Assembly: GCF_001517105.1 (NCBI RefSeq)
Contig: NZ_LPVF01000009.1
Location: 303,742 to 367,741, forward strand
Origin: Bacillus halotolerans
GTDB lineage: Bacteria; Bacillota; Bacilli; Bacillales; Bacillaceae
Reading direction: 5' to 3'
DNA: 64,000 nucleotides
Shown: in pieces, positions 9,957-18,033 of the stretch
Layout: every line of letters starts with the position of its first letter
Numbering within the stretch: the stretch's first letter is position 1
The notes under the pieces: generated by a model
What the model saw: the letters and a program-made list of their open reading frames with translations, nothing else
The model's database searches: none
Told to the model about the DNA's origin: nothing
Translations under genes and position numbers: made by a program

Positions 9957-10637
9957 TCACATTCCTCCCTCAAGCCTTGTTAGATCAGGTCTTAAATGAG
10001 CCAAATGTTGAAGGCGTTCAATGACCATATTTCCGTCTGTATCTAAATAAGCACATTCCATTTCGTTCCCTTTTTGAATGTGGTCTGGGGAGCGATTTAA
10101 CACGTGATTGATTCTTAACTGTGTCGGCAGCATTTCAGAGGCAGCAATGACCGCATGATTATTTCCGTTAAATCCGGCGTGGGCAATCCCTTTCAGCGAA
10201 CCCAGAACAAAAATGTTTCCGCCGGCTCTGACTGTCCCGCCCGGGTTCACATCTCCGATGAGAAGCAAATCGCCCTTCACCTCGAGCACTTGGCCTGAAC
10301 GGACAATTTTTGAAACAGAAATAATTTCAGCTTCCTCTTTCATACGCTGTGCTTCTTTTTTAGTAATGACTTCACTCTCAATAGAATGAACAAACAAATC
10401 TTTCTTTGACGCAATTAATTCGGTCAGCTGTTCCTCTTGCTCCTGATATAAGCAGCGATTGCCCAGCTTAATGTGAACGCTGATTTTCTGGCCTTTTCCA
10501 TCTGTATATTGTTCAATTGACAGCATATTCTGAAGACCATCGAGAAGCTCATCAAAAGAACATGCATCATCAAGATGCAATGTCAAACCATTCTTTGTTC
10601 CTTTTATCGTTACATATTGCTGCTTTTTGGTCTTCAC
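9957..10637 (-). CDS. minC: Septum-site inhibitor MinC
   Basis: MinC blocks FtsZ assembly at the wrong sites together with MinD. It has 226 aa from a GTG at 10637, with GAGGTG six bases upstream. The N-terminal FtsZ-inhibiting domain covers about 1-100. The C-terminal beta-helix domain (about 110-210) has glycine-rich turns ([21 protein letters not shown]) and the RSGQ motif region that contacts MinD. Part of the mreBCD-minCD cluster. Confidence 0.95.
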   Translation of the reverse strand: MKTKKQQYVTIKGTKNGLTLHLDDACSFDELLDGLQNMLSIEQYTDGKGQKISVHIKLGNRCLYQEQEEQLTELIASKKDLFVHSIESEVITKKEAQRMKEEAEIISVSKIVRSGQVLEVKGDLLLIGDVNPGGTVRAGGNIFVLGSLKGIAHAGFNGNNHAVIAASEMLPTQLRINHVLNRSPDHIQKGNEMECAYLDTDGNMVIERLQHLAHLRPDLTRLEGGM

Positions 10638-10689
10638 AATATTCACCTCAACAACATACTCATTTCGTCAAAAAAAGATAAAATCCTTT

Positions 10690-11208
10690 TTACTCATCTC
10701 TCAATTCTTTCTTTAGACTCATAAAAAATAATCTAAATGGGAGAACCAGGATGAGTGCGCTTATCATATTTAATAAAACTGTCGGTATAAACCGGTCTAA
10801 CACAAAGCCATTAAACGTCATAATGTCTTTGTGAATCAGCGACTGAATGCCGAATACATAAAATTCAAGCAGGCAAACTGCGAGAACAGCAATCAGGATG
10901 ACGACAAAAGCGTTTGTGTGCAGCACTTTAAACGCTTTTGACGCCAAATAGCTTAGCCCCGCAAAGCCAAACATATAAACACCTAATAGACTTGTATAAT
11001 TCATATCATATAGAAAGCCGAAAATAAAACCGTAGATCACCGCGTGTTTTTGATTGATAAAAGCCGACATAAAAATCAGCACAAGCATCAGAAAACGCGG
11101 GACGAGCACCTGGTCATCCGTGACGAACGGGAAATGCACCAGATCAGTAAAGATGCTTTCCGCTGAAAAAACCAACATCATAACGAAAGGGAGAAGGAAA
11201 CGTTTCAC
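10690..11208 (-). CDS. mreD: Rod-shape protein MreD
   Basis: MreD is a membrane subunit of the elongasome that works with MreB, MreC, RodA and PBP2-type synthases in lateral wall growth. The 172 aa are mostly hydrophobic with about five or six membrane helices (for example FLLPFVMMLVFSAESIF and VLNMISALILVLPFRLFF, the second written loosely). It overlaps mreC by 4 bp. Confidence 0.93.
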   Translation of the reverse strand: MKRFLLPFVMMLVFSAESIFTDLVHFPFVTDDQVLVPRFLMLVLIFMSAFINQKHAVIYGFIFGFLYDMNYTSLLGVYMFGFAGLSYLASKAFKVLHTNAFVVILIAVLAVCLLEFYVFGIQSLIHKDIMTFNGFVLDRFIPTVLLNMISALILVLPFRLFFMSLKKELRDE

Positions 11209-12077
11209 GATCCTTCCTCCTCTGTATCGACAGTCGGCACATCACGATTAACAACGATCACATTATTTAAATCAGAAAGATCAGCCGCAGGTTTTACATA
11301 GGCAACTTTCGTTAATCCATAAGAGTCAGACTCGATCTCAGTCACTTCACCGATTGTCAGCCCTTCTGGAAATACGCCTCCTGTGCCCGACGTTTCAATC
11401 AGATCGCCTTTTTTCACGTCTTGTTTATCCTTGCGTTCGATTATGGTCATCTTCAGCCGTTTTTTGTCTTTATCATAGCCTTCGATTAAACCGTAGCCTT
11501 TGCTGCCTTTTTTCCCGGAAATGGTTGTTGCGACTCTGTTATTCCGGTCAGTATCGCTTAAAAGCTGGACCGTAGACGTAAAGTTATTAAGGCCGGAGCT
11601 TTTAATCTTCCCGATTAATGCGCCTTTTTCGTTCGTTACAGCCATATCTTTCGCTACGTTTTGCTGAGTCCCTTTGTTAATGGTCACCTGCTTCGCCCAG
11701 TTATCAGGGCTTCTGGCAATGACTGTCGCCAAAATCGGCTTGTAATCTTTTATTGATTTCACATGGCCGAGTTCGTCACGCAAGGATTTGTTTTCGTCTT
11801 CAAGTTCTTGGAGCTTGGCTTCATATTTTGTCTGTCCGTCAAGCTTTTCTCTCAGACGCTCGTTTTCTTCGTATGTGTTTTTTAAATCACTAATGTTCTC
11901 AAATATCCCTGCAAAAAATTCGGCAGGCGTATGAAAAATGTTTTGAAATACTCCCGTCGTATCACCGATCAGTTTCTCAGGCCAGGTGGTATTACGGCCG
12001 TCCTTCAGCGAAAATCCAATCATAGCCACCAATATGATAATACACAGAAGTAATAGCATTAACCGTTTATTCGGCAT
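11205..12077 (-). CDS. mreC: Rod-shape protein MreC
   Basis: MreC is an extracytoplasmic scaffold of the elongasome. It has 290 aa: a short cytoplasmic tail, one membrane helix (about 5-24, LMLLLLCIIILVAMIGFS), and a coiled coil (about 65-115, NTYEENERLREKLDGQTKYE...). Two beta domains follow (about 120-275), with the conserved TVIARSPDNW segment. The C-terminal residues are acidic. It lies between mreB and mreD in one operon. Confidence 0.95.
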   Translation of the reverse strand: MPNKRLMLLLLCIIILVAMIGFSLKDGRNTTWPEKLIGDTTGVFQNIFHTPAEFFAGIFENISDLKNTYEENERLREKLDGQTKYEAKLQELEDENKSLRDELGHVKSIKDYKPILATVIARSPDNWAKQVTINKGTQQNVAKDMAVTNEKGALIGKIKSSGLNNFTSTVQLLSDTDRNNRVATTISGKKGSKGYGLIEGYDKDKKRLKMTIIERKDKQDVKKGDLIETSGTGGVFPEGLTIGEVTEIESDSYGLTKVAYVKPAADLSDLNNVIVVNRDVPTVDTEEEGS

Positions 12078-12107
12078 CGTGTTACACCTCTTCTATTGAA
12101 CTCCCGA

Positions 12108-13121
12108 TTATCTTGTTTTTCCTTTGAAAAGATGAATGTGCTCCAGTGCTTTTCCTGTACCGATCGCTACACAATCAAGCGGGTCTTCAGCGATAAGGAC
12201 CGGCATTTTTGTTTCTTCGCTGATGACTTTGTCCAAATTACGAAGAAGCGCTCCGCCGCCGGTTAACACAATACCTCTGTCCATGATATCTGCGGCAAGC
12301 TCAGGCGGTGTTTTTTCAAGTGTGCTTTTAACTGCCTCTACAATGGTTGACACAGTGTCACGCAAAGCATTAGAAATTTCTTTTCCAGTAATTTCGATCG
12401 TTTTCGGCAGACCAGTCAGCAAGTCACGTCCGCGGATTTCCATTTTATCGGATTCTTCTGCGGATTCAGCAGAGCCGATATCCATTTTAATCGCTTCAGC
12501 AGTGCGGTCCCCGATCATCAGGTTGTATGTTTTTCTGATGTAGTTGATAATCGCATCGTCCATTTCATCACCGGCAACGCGGATGGATTGAGATGTTACA
12601 ATACCTCCGAGGGAAATAATCGCAACTTCTGTCGTTCCGCCACCGATATCAACAACCATGCTTCCAGTCGGTTCCCAAACCGGCAGATTGGCGCCGATAG
12701 CCGCAGCAAACGGTTCTTCGATCGGATACGCGTCACGCGCTCCTGCTTGTCTTGTCGCATCGATAACAGCACGCTCTTCAACCGCAGTAATGCCGGATGG
12801 CACACAAACCATCACATAAGGTTTTCTGGCAAACATGCCTTTATTTTTAATGGCTTGATTGATGTAATATTTCATCATGGTAGCCGTTGTTTCATAATCA
12901 GCGATAACGCCGTCTTTCATCGGGCGAAGAGCCACTACGTTTCCAGGAGTCCGTCCGATCATATTTTTCGCATCATTTCCGACAGCAACAATCGATTTCG
13001 TATCCGTTTGCAGAGCAACGACTGACGGCTCTCTCACAACAATTCCTTTACCTTTCACAAAAACAAGCGTATTCGCAGTTCCAAGATCTATACCAAGGTC
13101 TCTTGTACCAATTCCAAACAT
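12108..13121 (-). CDS. mreB: Actin-like cell-shape protein MreB
   Basis: MreB forms membrane-bound actin-like filaments that guide cell-wall elongation. Its 337 aa include the phosphate-1 loop [14 protein letters not shown] near the N-terminus, the phosphate-2 motif [15 protein letters not shown], and the adenosine-binding [25 protein letters not shown] ribosome site precedes the ATG. A TATAAT sits upstream (13182-13187, minus strand) but lacks a good -35, so the operon promoter may also lie further up, in or before radC. Confidence 0.97.
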   Translation of the reverse strand: MFGIGTRDLGIDLGTANTLVFVKGKGIVVREPSVVALQTDTKSIVAVGNDAKNMIGRTPGNVVALRPMKDGVIADYETTATMMKYYINQAIKNKGMFARKPYVMVCVPSGITAVEERAVIDATRQAGARDAYPIEEPFAAAIGANLPVWEPTGSMVVDIGGGTTEVAIISLGGIVTSQSIRVAGDEMDDAIINYIRKTYNLMIGDRTAEAIKMDIGSAESAEESDKMEIRGRDLLTGLPKTIEITGKEISNALRDTVSTIVEAVKSTLEKTPPELAADIMDRGIVLTGGGALLRNLDKVISEETKMPVLIAEDPLDCVAIGTGKALEHIHLFKGKTR

Positions 13122-13211
13122 ATGTATGTATCTTCCTTTCTTAAAGCAAAAATACCCTAAAGGGAAAAACTCATAAACTCTATTATAGCTTAATTCGACG
13201 AAAAAAAAGTG

Positions 13212-13907
13212 TTACAAATATCCTTTTTCCTTTAAACTCACAAATTTTTTGTCGCCAATCACCAAATGGTCAAGCAGCTCGATGCCAATCAGGTTTCCGC
13301 ATTCAAACAGCCGTCTTGTCACTTCAATATCTTCCCTGCTCGGCGTCGGATCCCCCGAAGGATGATTGTGGATACAAATAAAGGAAGCGGCAGATCGTTT
13401 GAACGCTTCTTTAAATACCTCCCGGGGGTGGACAATAGATGAATTCAGACTTCCGATAAAAACAGTGCGTTTATGGATGACTTGGTTTTTTGTATTTAAA
13501 TATAAACAGACAAAATGCTCCTGGGTTAAAAAGCGCATATCCTCCATGACCAGGTTTGCGCCGTCTTCCGGGGAGCGGATTACAACATGTTCTTCATTGG
13601 CTAGTTTATGAATACGGCTTCCCAGTTCAACTGCTGCCAGTATTTGCACAGCCTTCACCAGACCGATTCCCGGGATGCTGGACAGCTCCTCAACGGAAGC
13701 TTCTTTCAGCAGACGCAGCCCGTCAAACGAGCGCAGAAGCCTGTTTGAAAGGTTCATAACAGATTCGTTCTTTGTGCCTGTCCGCAATAAAATAGCCAAA
13801 AGTTCGTTGTTTGCTAAGTTCTCGGCTCCGACTTTCAGCAGCCGTTCTCTAGGTTTTTCTTTCTTTGGGAAATCTCTGAGTTTTAATGGCAGATCGTGTA
13901 TGATCAA
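13212..13907 (-). CDS. radC: RadC-family JAMM-domain protein
   Basis: RadC-like protein of 231 aa. An N-terminal helix-hairpin-helix (about 60-80, ELSSIPGIGLVKAVQILAA) suggests DNA contact. The C-terminal JAB1/MPN domain has the metal motif HNHPSGDPTPSREDIEVT. The name comes from an old E. coli repair phenotype that was later reassigned, so the true role is unsettled. The TTG start at 13907 lies only 2-3 bases from AAAGGAGGG, unusually close. It lies between maf and mreB on the same strand. Confidence 0.9.
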   Translation of the reverse strand: MIIHDLPLKLRDFPKKEKPRERLLKVGAENLANNELLAILLRTGTKNESVMNLSNRLLRSFDGLRLLKEASVEELSSIPGIGLVKAVQILAAVELGSRIHKLANEEHVVIRSPEDGANLVMEDMRFLTQEHFVCLYLNTKNQVIHKRTVFIGSLNSSIVHPREVFKEAFKRSAASFICIHNHPSGDPTPSREDIEVTRRLFECGNLIGIELLDHLVIGDKKFVSLKEKGYL

Positions 13908-13944
13908 GCCCTCCTTTTCTTTCCCTTCCCGTTTATAAAAATCG

Positions 13945-14514
13945 TCAGGCTTCTACATCAAAATCCTTCAGAACTCTCATTGTTTTTGATATAGGGAGCC
14001 CTACGACTGAATAATAATCTCCGTCTATTTTTTTTACAAAAAGTGCGCCTTTTCCTTGGATGCCGTAAGCACCTGCTTTATCCATCGGCTCTTTCGTTTC
14101 AATATAAGTCCAAATCTCTTCTTCACTGAGGGGCCAAAACACAACCTCTGTCTTATCATAGAACGTTTCGCTGTGATTTGCGGCTTGAATACTGACAGCG
14201 GTTATCACTGAATGACTACGGCCGGAAAGCCTGCGAAGCATAGCAGCGGCTTCTTCTTGATCTTGCGGTTTGCCAAGGCACTCACCGTCAAGACATACCA
14301 TTGTATCAGCACCGATTACGATTGCGCCCGGATTGAGATCGGCCACAGCCTTAGCTTTTTGTTTTGCCAACCATTGGACGTTTTCTTCAGGTGAAAAGTT
14401 TCGATTTAATTTTTCCTCTACTTCACTGACAATAATGGTGTAGGGAATCTGAAGCAGATCGAGGAGTTCTTTTCTTCGCGGAGATTGTGATGCAAGTATA
14501 AGCGGCTTAGCCAT
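13945..14514 (-). CDS. maf: Maf nucleotide pyrophosphatase
   Basis: Maf hydrolyses non-canonical and some canonical nucleoside triphosphates (dTTP, UTP and modified forms) and over-expression blocks septation in B. subtilis. I use the ATG at 14514 (189 aa, [18 protein letters not shown]), the family start. It shows the SPRRKELL motif (about 10-17), [12 protein letters not shown], and the [17 protein letters not shown] region. Upstream of radC on the same strand, probably co-transcribed. Confidence 0.94.
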   Translation of the reverse strand: MAKPLILASQSPRRKELLDLLQIPYTIIVSEVEEKLNRNFSPEENVQWLAKQKAKAVADLNPGAIVIGADTMVCLDGECLGKPQDQEEAAAMLRRLSGRSHSVITAVSIQAANHSETFYDKTEVVFWPLSEEEIWTYIETKEPMDKAGAYGIQGKGALFVKKIDGDYYSVVGLPISKTMRVLKDFDVEA

Positions 14515-14621
14515 GTTCGTCATCCTTTCAGGGTTTGCTTAAGAAAAAAAGATACTCATTTATCCTACCAAATCATGAGGCTCGCCACAATTTCAGAAAA
14601 ATAACTTTTTCATGACAAAAT

Positions 14622-14656
14622 AAAAAAAGCCTGTCACTAAGGACGAAGGCTCAGGC
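14622..14656 (-). terminator. Terminator after spoIIB
   Basis: GCCTG (14629-14633) and CAGGC (14652-14656) flank a long loop, followed on the minus strand by seven T. It lies just past the spoIIB stop at 14665. Confidence 0.65.
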
Positions 14657-14664
14657 ACTTTCTA

Positions 14665-15681
14665 TTATTTAACTACGGCTAAAAGCTGCTGCTGAGCCTT
14701 CCATCCGGCTTCAGCACTTGGGTCCTCTAATTCCTTTAACGCCTGCAAAACTGCTTTTTTCTCTCCCGTTTCAGCCGCTTCTGATTCACCGAGCGACTTT
14801 TCTATTTTTTTAACACTTGCTTTTGTGATATCTTCTCCGAGGATCGCCTTCGCAGAGAGCTCTGCTGTTTTCTTGAAAGAATCTGTCATATCCGACTCTA
14901 TTGATAAGGATAATTCCTTGCCTCCCCAAGCTTCAAAATCGCTGTCGATCAAAAGCTGCCCTAACTGCTGTGATACAGCCTTATCATTTGCCAGGCCCGC
15001 AATGACATACGTGTACCCGTCATCCTTTGACAGGGAGACGGCGGAATATCCTTTTTCAGTCAGCTGTTCAGTTAACGTCTCAGCACCCTTTTCATTTGAA
15101 AACTTTCCTGCTTGAACTGCATATGTTTTATATGTACCTTCCGTTTGTGCCGCTTGTTTTTCTCCGCCGGTGCTTTGTTTCTCCGCAGATGTATCTCCTG
15201 CTTTTGCCGTCTGGCTGCCTAAAGAATCATCTAAGGAGGCTGGCGCCGACGCTTCTTTATTGCCTGATATATTCAATGCGAATAGCCCTAAGCCTGTGCC
15301 TAAAACCGCCGCAAAGGCAATTGTCGCCGCCACTCTTTTTACCGGCTTGGCCGCCCCTGACTTTCCTTTTGAATAGAGCTTCGATTTCTTCTTTTGATAA
15401 GGCGGAACAACTTTGGGGTCATCTTTAAACACCTTATCCTCGTCTGAATCCCAGTTGAATTCATCTTCATCAGGATGTTCATGGGATGCCGCAACCTCCT
15501 GCTCCGCCTTTCTCTTTTCCTCCCAATTTGAAAACGTCATGTCTTTTTCTTGCTCTGTCTTCGGTGTCTCTTGTTCGTAAACTGTTTCTTCTTTTCCATT
15601 AATCGTCACCTTAAGGGCTTTTTCTTCCGCTTTACTGATTTTTTTTGCTTCCTTTTTTTCAATTCTGCTTCCTCCCTTCAT
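14665..15681 (-). CDS. spoIIB: SpoIIB, septal peptidoglycan protein for engulfment (start anomalous)
   Basis: SpoIIB speeds septal thinning and helps localise the SpoIIDMP engulfment machinery. The reading frame has 338 aa from an ATG at 15681: an acidic/charged cytoplasmic part, one membrane helix (about 125-145, VAATIAFAAVLGTGLGLFALNI), and a C-terminal SPOR-like domain (about 190-265, YAVQAGKFSNEKGAETL). The ATG has no good ribosome site. The natural start appears to be TTG at 15662, behind GGGAGGA, which would give LKKRKQKK and continue in frame only if the A8 run at 15639-15646 had nine A. As read, that TTG is out of frame by one base. See finding. Confidence 0.85.
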   Translation of the reverse strand: MKGGSRIEKKEAKKISKAEEKALKVTINGKEETVYEQETPKTEQEKDMTFSNWEEKRKAEQEVAASHEHPDEDEFNWDSDEDKVFKDDPKVVPPYQKKKSKLYSKGKSGAAKPVKRVAATIAFAAVLGTGLGLFALNISGNKEASAPASLDDSLGSQTAKAGDTSAEKQSTGGEKQAAQTEGTYKTYAVQAGKFSNEKGAETLTEQLTEKGYSAVSLSKDDGYTYVIAGLANDKAVSQQLGQLLIDSDFEAWGGKELSLSIESDMTDSFKKTAELSAKAILGEDITKASVKKIEKSLGESEAAETGEKKAVLQALKELEDPSAEAGWKAQQQLLAVVK

Positions 15682-15793
15682 TTGTGTGACCGTTCTTGTG
15701 GCTTTTCATGCTACACACTTTAGCATAGGCGAAAAAAAAAGAACAAGACTTTTGTCGTCTTGTCCAAAAAACGTTCGTCAAATTTTTCATCAG

Positions 15794-16540
15794 TCAGCCT
15801 AACGCCGTTTTGACATAAAAGGATATGATAGAGTCACCGTATAAATAAGCGAAAATGCTTCCTGCTGCAATTGCCGGGGCAAAGGGAATCGGCTGTTTTC
15901 TGGCCAGCCTTCCGAACAGTACAGCGGCAGCTCCGTACAATGCGCCTATAAGAACAGAAAAGAAAAAGGCGGCAGCAAGCATTTTTACACCAAGCACAAG
16001 GCCGATAACGGCAAATAATTTAATATCCCCTCCCCCTATTCCTCCATGAGTGATGACGGCAATAAAGGCCAGTAAAAGAAAACCGGCAGCCGCGCCTATA
16101 AAGCCTTCATACCAAGAAAGAAGCGGAGAAATGATTCTGCCAGCCGCCAGAAAGGGAAGAAAGAATAGCAATATGCGATTTGGAATCAGCATAAAGTGAA
16201 TATCTGTCACAGAAACAATAATTAGAAGAGATAGAAACAGCAACGCAACAATCAGTTCCCAAGACAAACCGAAACGAAATCCCGCGGCTGCAAATAAACT
16301 CGCTGTCGAGAGCTCTGCCGCCGGGTACATAAGAGAGAGCTTTTGGCCGCAGCTTTTGCAATTGCCTTTTTGCAGAATAAAAGATAAAACAGGGATTAAT
16401 TCCGTCGGGGTTAGGGTTCGACGGCAAAAAGAACATGCCGAACGCGGACTTATGATGGATATGTGCAAGGGGATACGGCATCCAACCGTATAATAAAATG
16501 AACCGAGGATAAGGCCGAGGACAAAAAGAATCGGAATCAT
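15794..16540 (-). CDS. comC: Prepilin/pseudopilin peptidase ComC
   Basis: ComC is the aspartyl membrane protease and N-methylase that processes the ComG pseudopilins of the DNA-uptake machine. With the ATG at 16540 (AAAGGTG upstream) it has 248 aa. It shows CSFC and CKSC zinc-site pairs in the first cytoplasmic loop, then catalytic aspartates in VTDIHFMLIPN and GGGDIKLFAVIG, within about eight membrane helices. It appears clearly diverged from the strain 168 sequence as I remember it. A TACAAT -10 with no clear -35 upstream fits dependence on ComK, which is inference. Confidence 0.93.
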   Translation of the reverse strand: MIPILFVLGLILGSFYYTVGCRIPLHISIISPRSACSFCRRTLTPTELIPVLSFILQKGNCKSCGQKLSLMYPAAELSTASLFAAAGFRFGLSWELIVALLFLSLLIIVSVTDIHFMLIPNRILLFFLPFLAAGRIISPLLSWYEGFIGAAAGFLLLAFIAVITHGGIGGGDIKLFAVIGLVLGVKMLAAAFFFSVLIGALYGAAAVLFGRLARKQPIPFAPAIAAGSIFAYLYGDSIISFYVKTALG

Positions 16541-16633
16541 AGACAACACACCTTTACTCTCTTTAGGATTATGCTATGGATTGTAGCACAGCAAGCATAT
16601 TGATCTATAATAAGCAATTTTAGATTTTGACAG

Positions 16634-16672
16634 AAAAAATCCCGGCAGAATATCATTATTGATTCTGCCGGG
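16634..16672 (-). terminator. Terminator after folC
   Basis: CCCGGCAGAAT (16641-16651) pairs with ATTCTGCCGGG (16662-16672), followed on the minus strand by a T-run. Strong intrinsic terminator separating folC from comC. Confidence 0.92.
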
Positions 16673-16681
16673 CCAAAGTCA

Positions 16682-17974
16682 TTACAGCATTCTTTTTCGA
16701 ATGTCAGAAATAAAATAAAGTGATCCCGTAATGAGCACGATATTATTTGAGCCTTTTTTGCTTTCTATTAATTTGATCACATGCTCCGGATCTTCATTCC
16801 AGCTTTTGCTGCTGATTTCACTAGCATCATACAGATCTTTCGCTAGAGAAGCACGCGGAAAATCAAAAGAAGCAAAATGAATCGAGTGCGCGATCGTTTC
16901 CAGTTTCTTAATCATGTCATGATACGGCTTATCCTTTAACGCACTAAACACCACACAAATATCGGAATCTGGGAAACACTGCTTCATCGTTTCAGTCAGC
17001 TTATCGATCCCTTCTTCATTATGGGCGCCGTCTAAATATACCGGCGGATGTTCCTGAACCAACTCTAATCTGCCCGGCCAAGCAGCCTTTATGAGCCCGC
17101 TTCTTAACGCAGCATCACTCAATTCAGCAATGTTTTCCCTGTTAAGCCACTCGGCAGCCAAAATGGACAATGCCGCATTTTGTCTTTGATGCGTACCGAT
17201 GAGAGATGTTCGAATATCTTCATAACACGTTTCTCCGGTTTTTAAAGAAAACTGTTCTCCTGCAGGGAGAGCCTTTTCATTATAAATCCTGCTTGTATCA
17301 TGCAATGACTGAAAAGGAGCAGACTTTCGTTCAGCTTCATGCCGGATTACCTGTAAGGCTTCCGGCTGGGTAACGGCTGTCACGATCGGAATGCCTTCTT
17401 TTATAATCCCGGCTTTTTCGCCTGCGATTTCTTCAATGGTGTTTCCTAAAATGTTCATATGGTCGTGTCCGATGCTTGTGATGACAGTTAAAAGCGGCTC
17501 GACAACATTGGTAGAATCGTACCTTCCGCCCAGACCTGTTTCAAAAATAACAAAATCGACCTTATGATACGCAGCAAAATATAAAAATGCACAAGCCGTC
17601 ATAATTTCAAATTCTGTCGGCTGACCGTGTTCAGTTTGATCAAGCTCTTCCACGATCGGTTTCACCTGATTAACGAGTGTGACCCACTCCTCATCTGTAA
17701 TAGGTGTGCCGTTTACGCTGATGCGCTCATTAAATGTGATGATATAAGGCGATGTAAACGTACCGACAGTGTATCCCGCTTCTTGCAGCATAGAACGGAT
17801 AAAAGCGACAGTTGATCCTTTGCCGTTTGTTCCCGCCACGTGGAGCGCGCGGATATTCTTTTCAGGATGGTCCAATCGCGCCATCAGCTGCTTCATTCGA
17901 TCAAGACCGGGCTTCACTCCGAATTTCAGACGGCTGTGAATCCAGCTGCGCGCTTCTTCATATGCAGTAAACAA
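16682..17974 (-). CDS. folC: Folylpolyglutamate/dihydrofolate synthase FolC
   Basis: FolC adds glutamate to dihydropteroate and to reduced folates in the cytoplasm, using ATP. It has 430 aa in the Mur-ligase fold. The P-loop is VAGTNGKGSTVAF (about 44-56), followed by FTSPYIITFNERI and the GLGGRYDSTNV segment that binds the substrate and magnesium. A C-terminal Rossmann domain begins near residue 300. It lies downstream of valS on the same strand. Confidence 0.95.
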   Translation of the reverse strand: MFTAYEEARSWIHSRLKFGVKPGLDRMKQLMARLDHPEKNIRALHVAGTNGKGSTVAFIRSMLQEAGYTVGTFTSPYIITFNERISVNGTPITDEEWVTLVNQVKPIVEELDQTEHGQPTEFEIMTACAFLYFAAYHKVDFVIFETGLGGRYDSTNVVEPLLTVITSIGHDHMNILGNTIEEIAGEKAGIIKEGIPIVTAVTQPEALQVIRHEAERKSAPFQSLHDTSRIYNEKALPAGEQFSLKTGETCYEDIRTSLIGTHQRQNAALSILAAEWLNRENIAELSDAALRSGLIKAAWPGRLELVQEHPPVYLDGAHNEEGIDKLTETMKQCFPDSDICVVFSALKDKPYHDMIKKLETIAHSIHFASFDFPRASLAKDLYDASEISSKSWNEDPEHVIKLIESKKGSNNIVLITGSLYFISDIRKRML

Positions 17975-18000
17975 TGATAATCCCCTCTTTTATAAGACAA

Positions 18001-18023
18001 GGCGGTTTCTCAAGAAACCGCCT
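18001..18023 (-). terminator. Stem-loop between valS and folC
   Basis: GGCGGTTTC and GAAACCGCC form a perfect nine-base-pair stem with a four- or five-base loop just past the valS stop. The following T-run on the minus strand is interrupted (TTGTCTTAT), so termination may be partial and folC partly read through. Confidence 0.55.
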
Positions 18024-18033
18024 CGGCTTTTCA

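Noticed and set aside
13150-13170. Small CCC/GGG hairpin with a T-run between radC and mreB, a possible attenuator
   Set aside because: Only a three-base-pair GC stem; too weak to claim as a terminator or attenuator.
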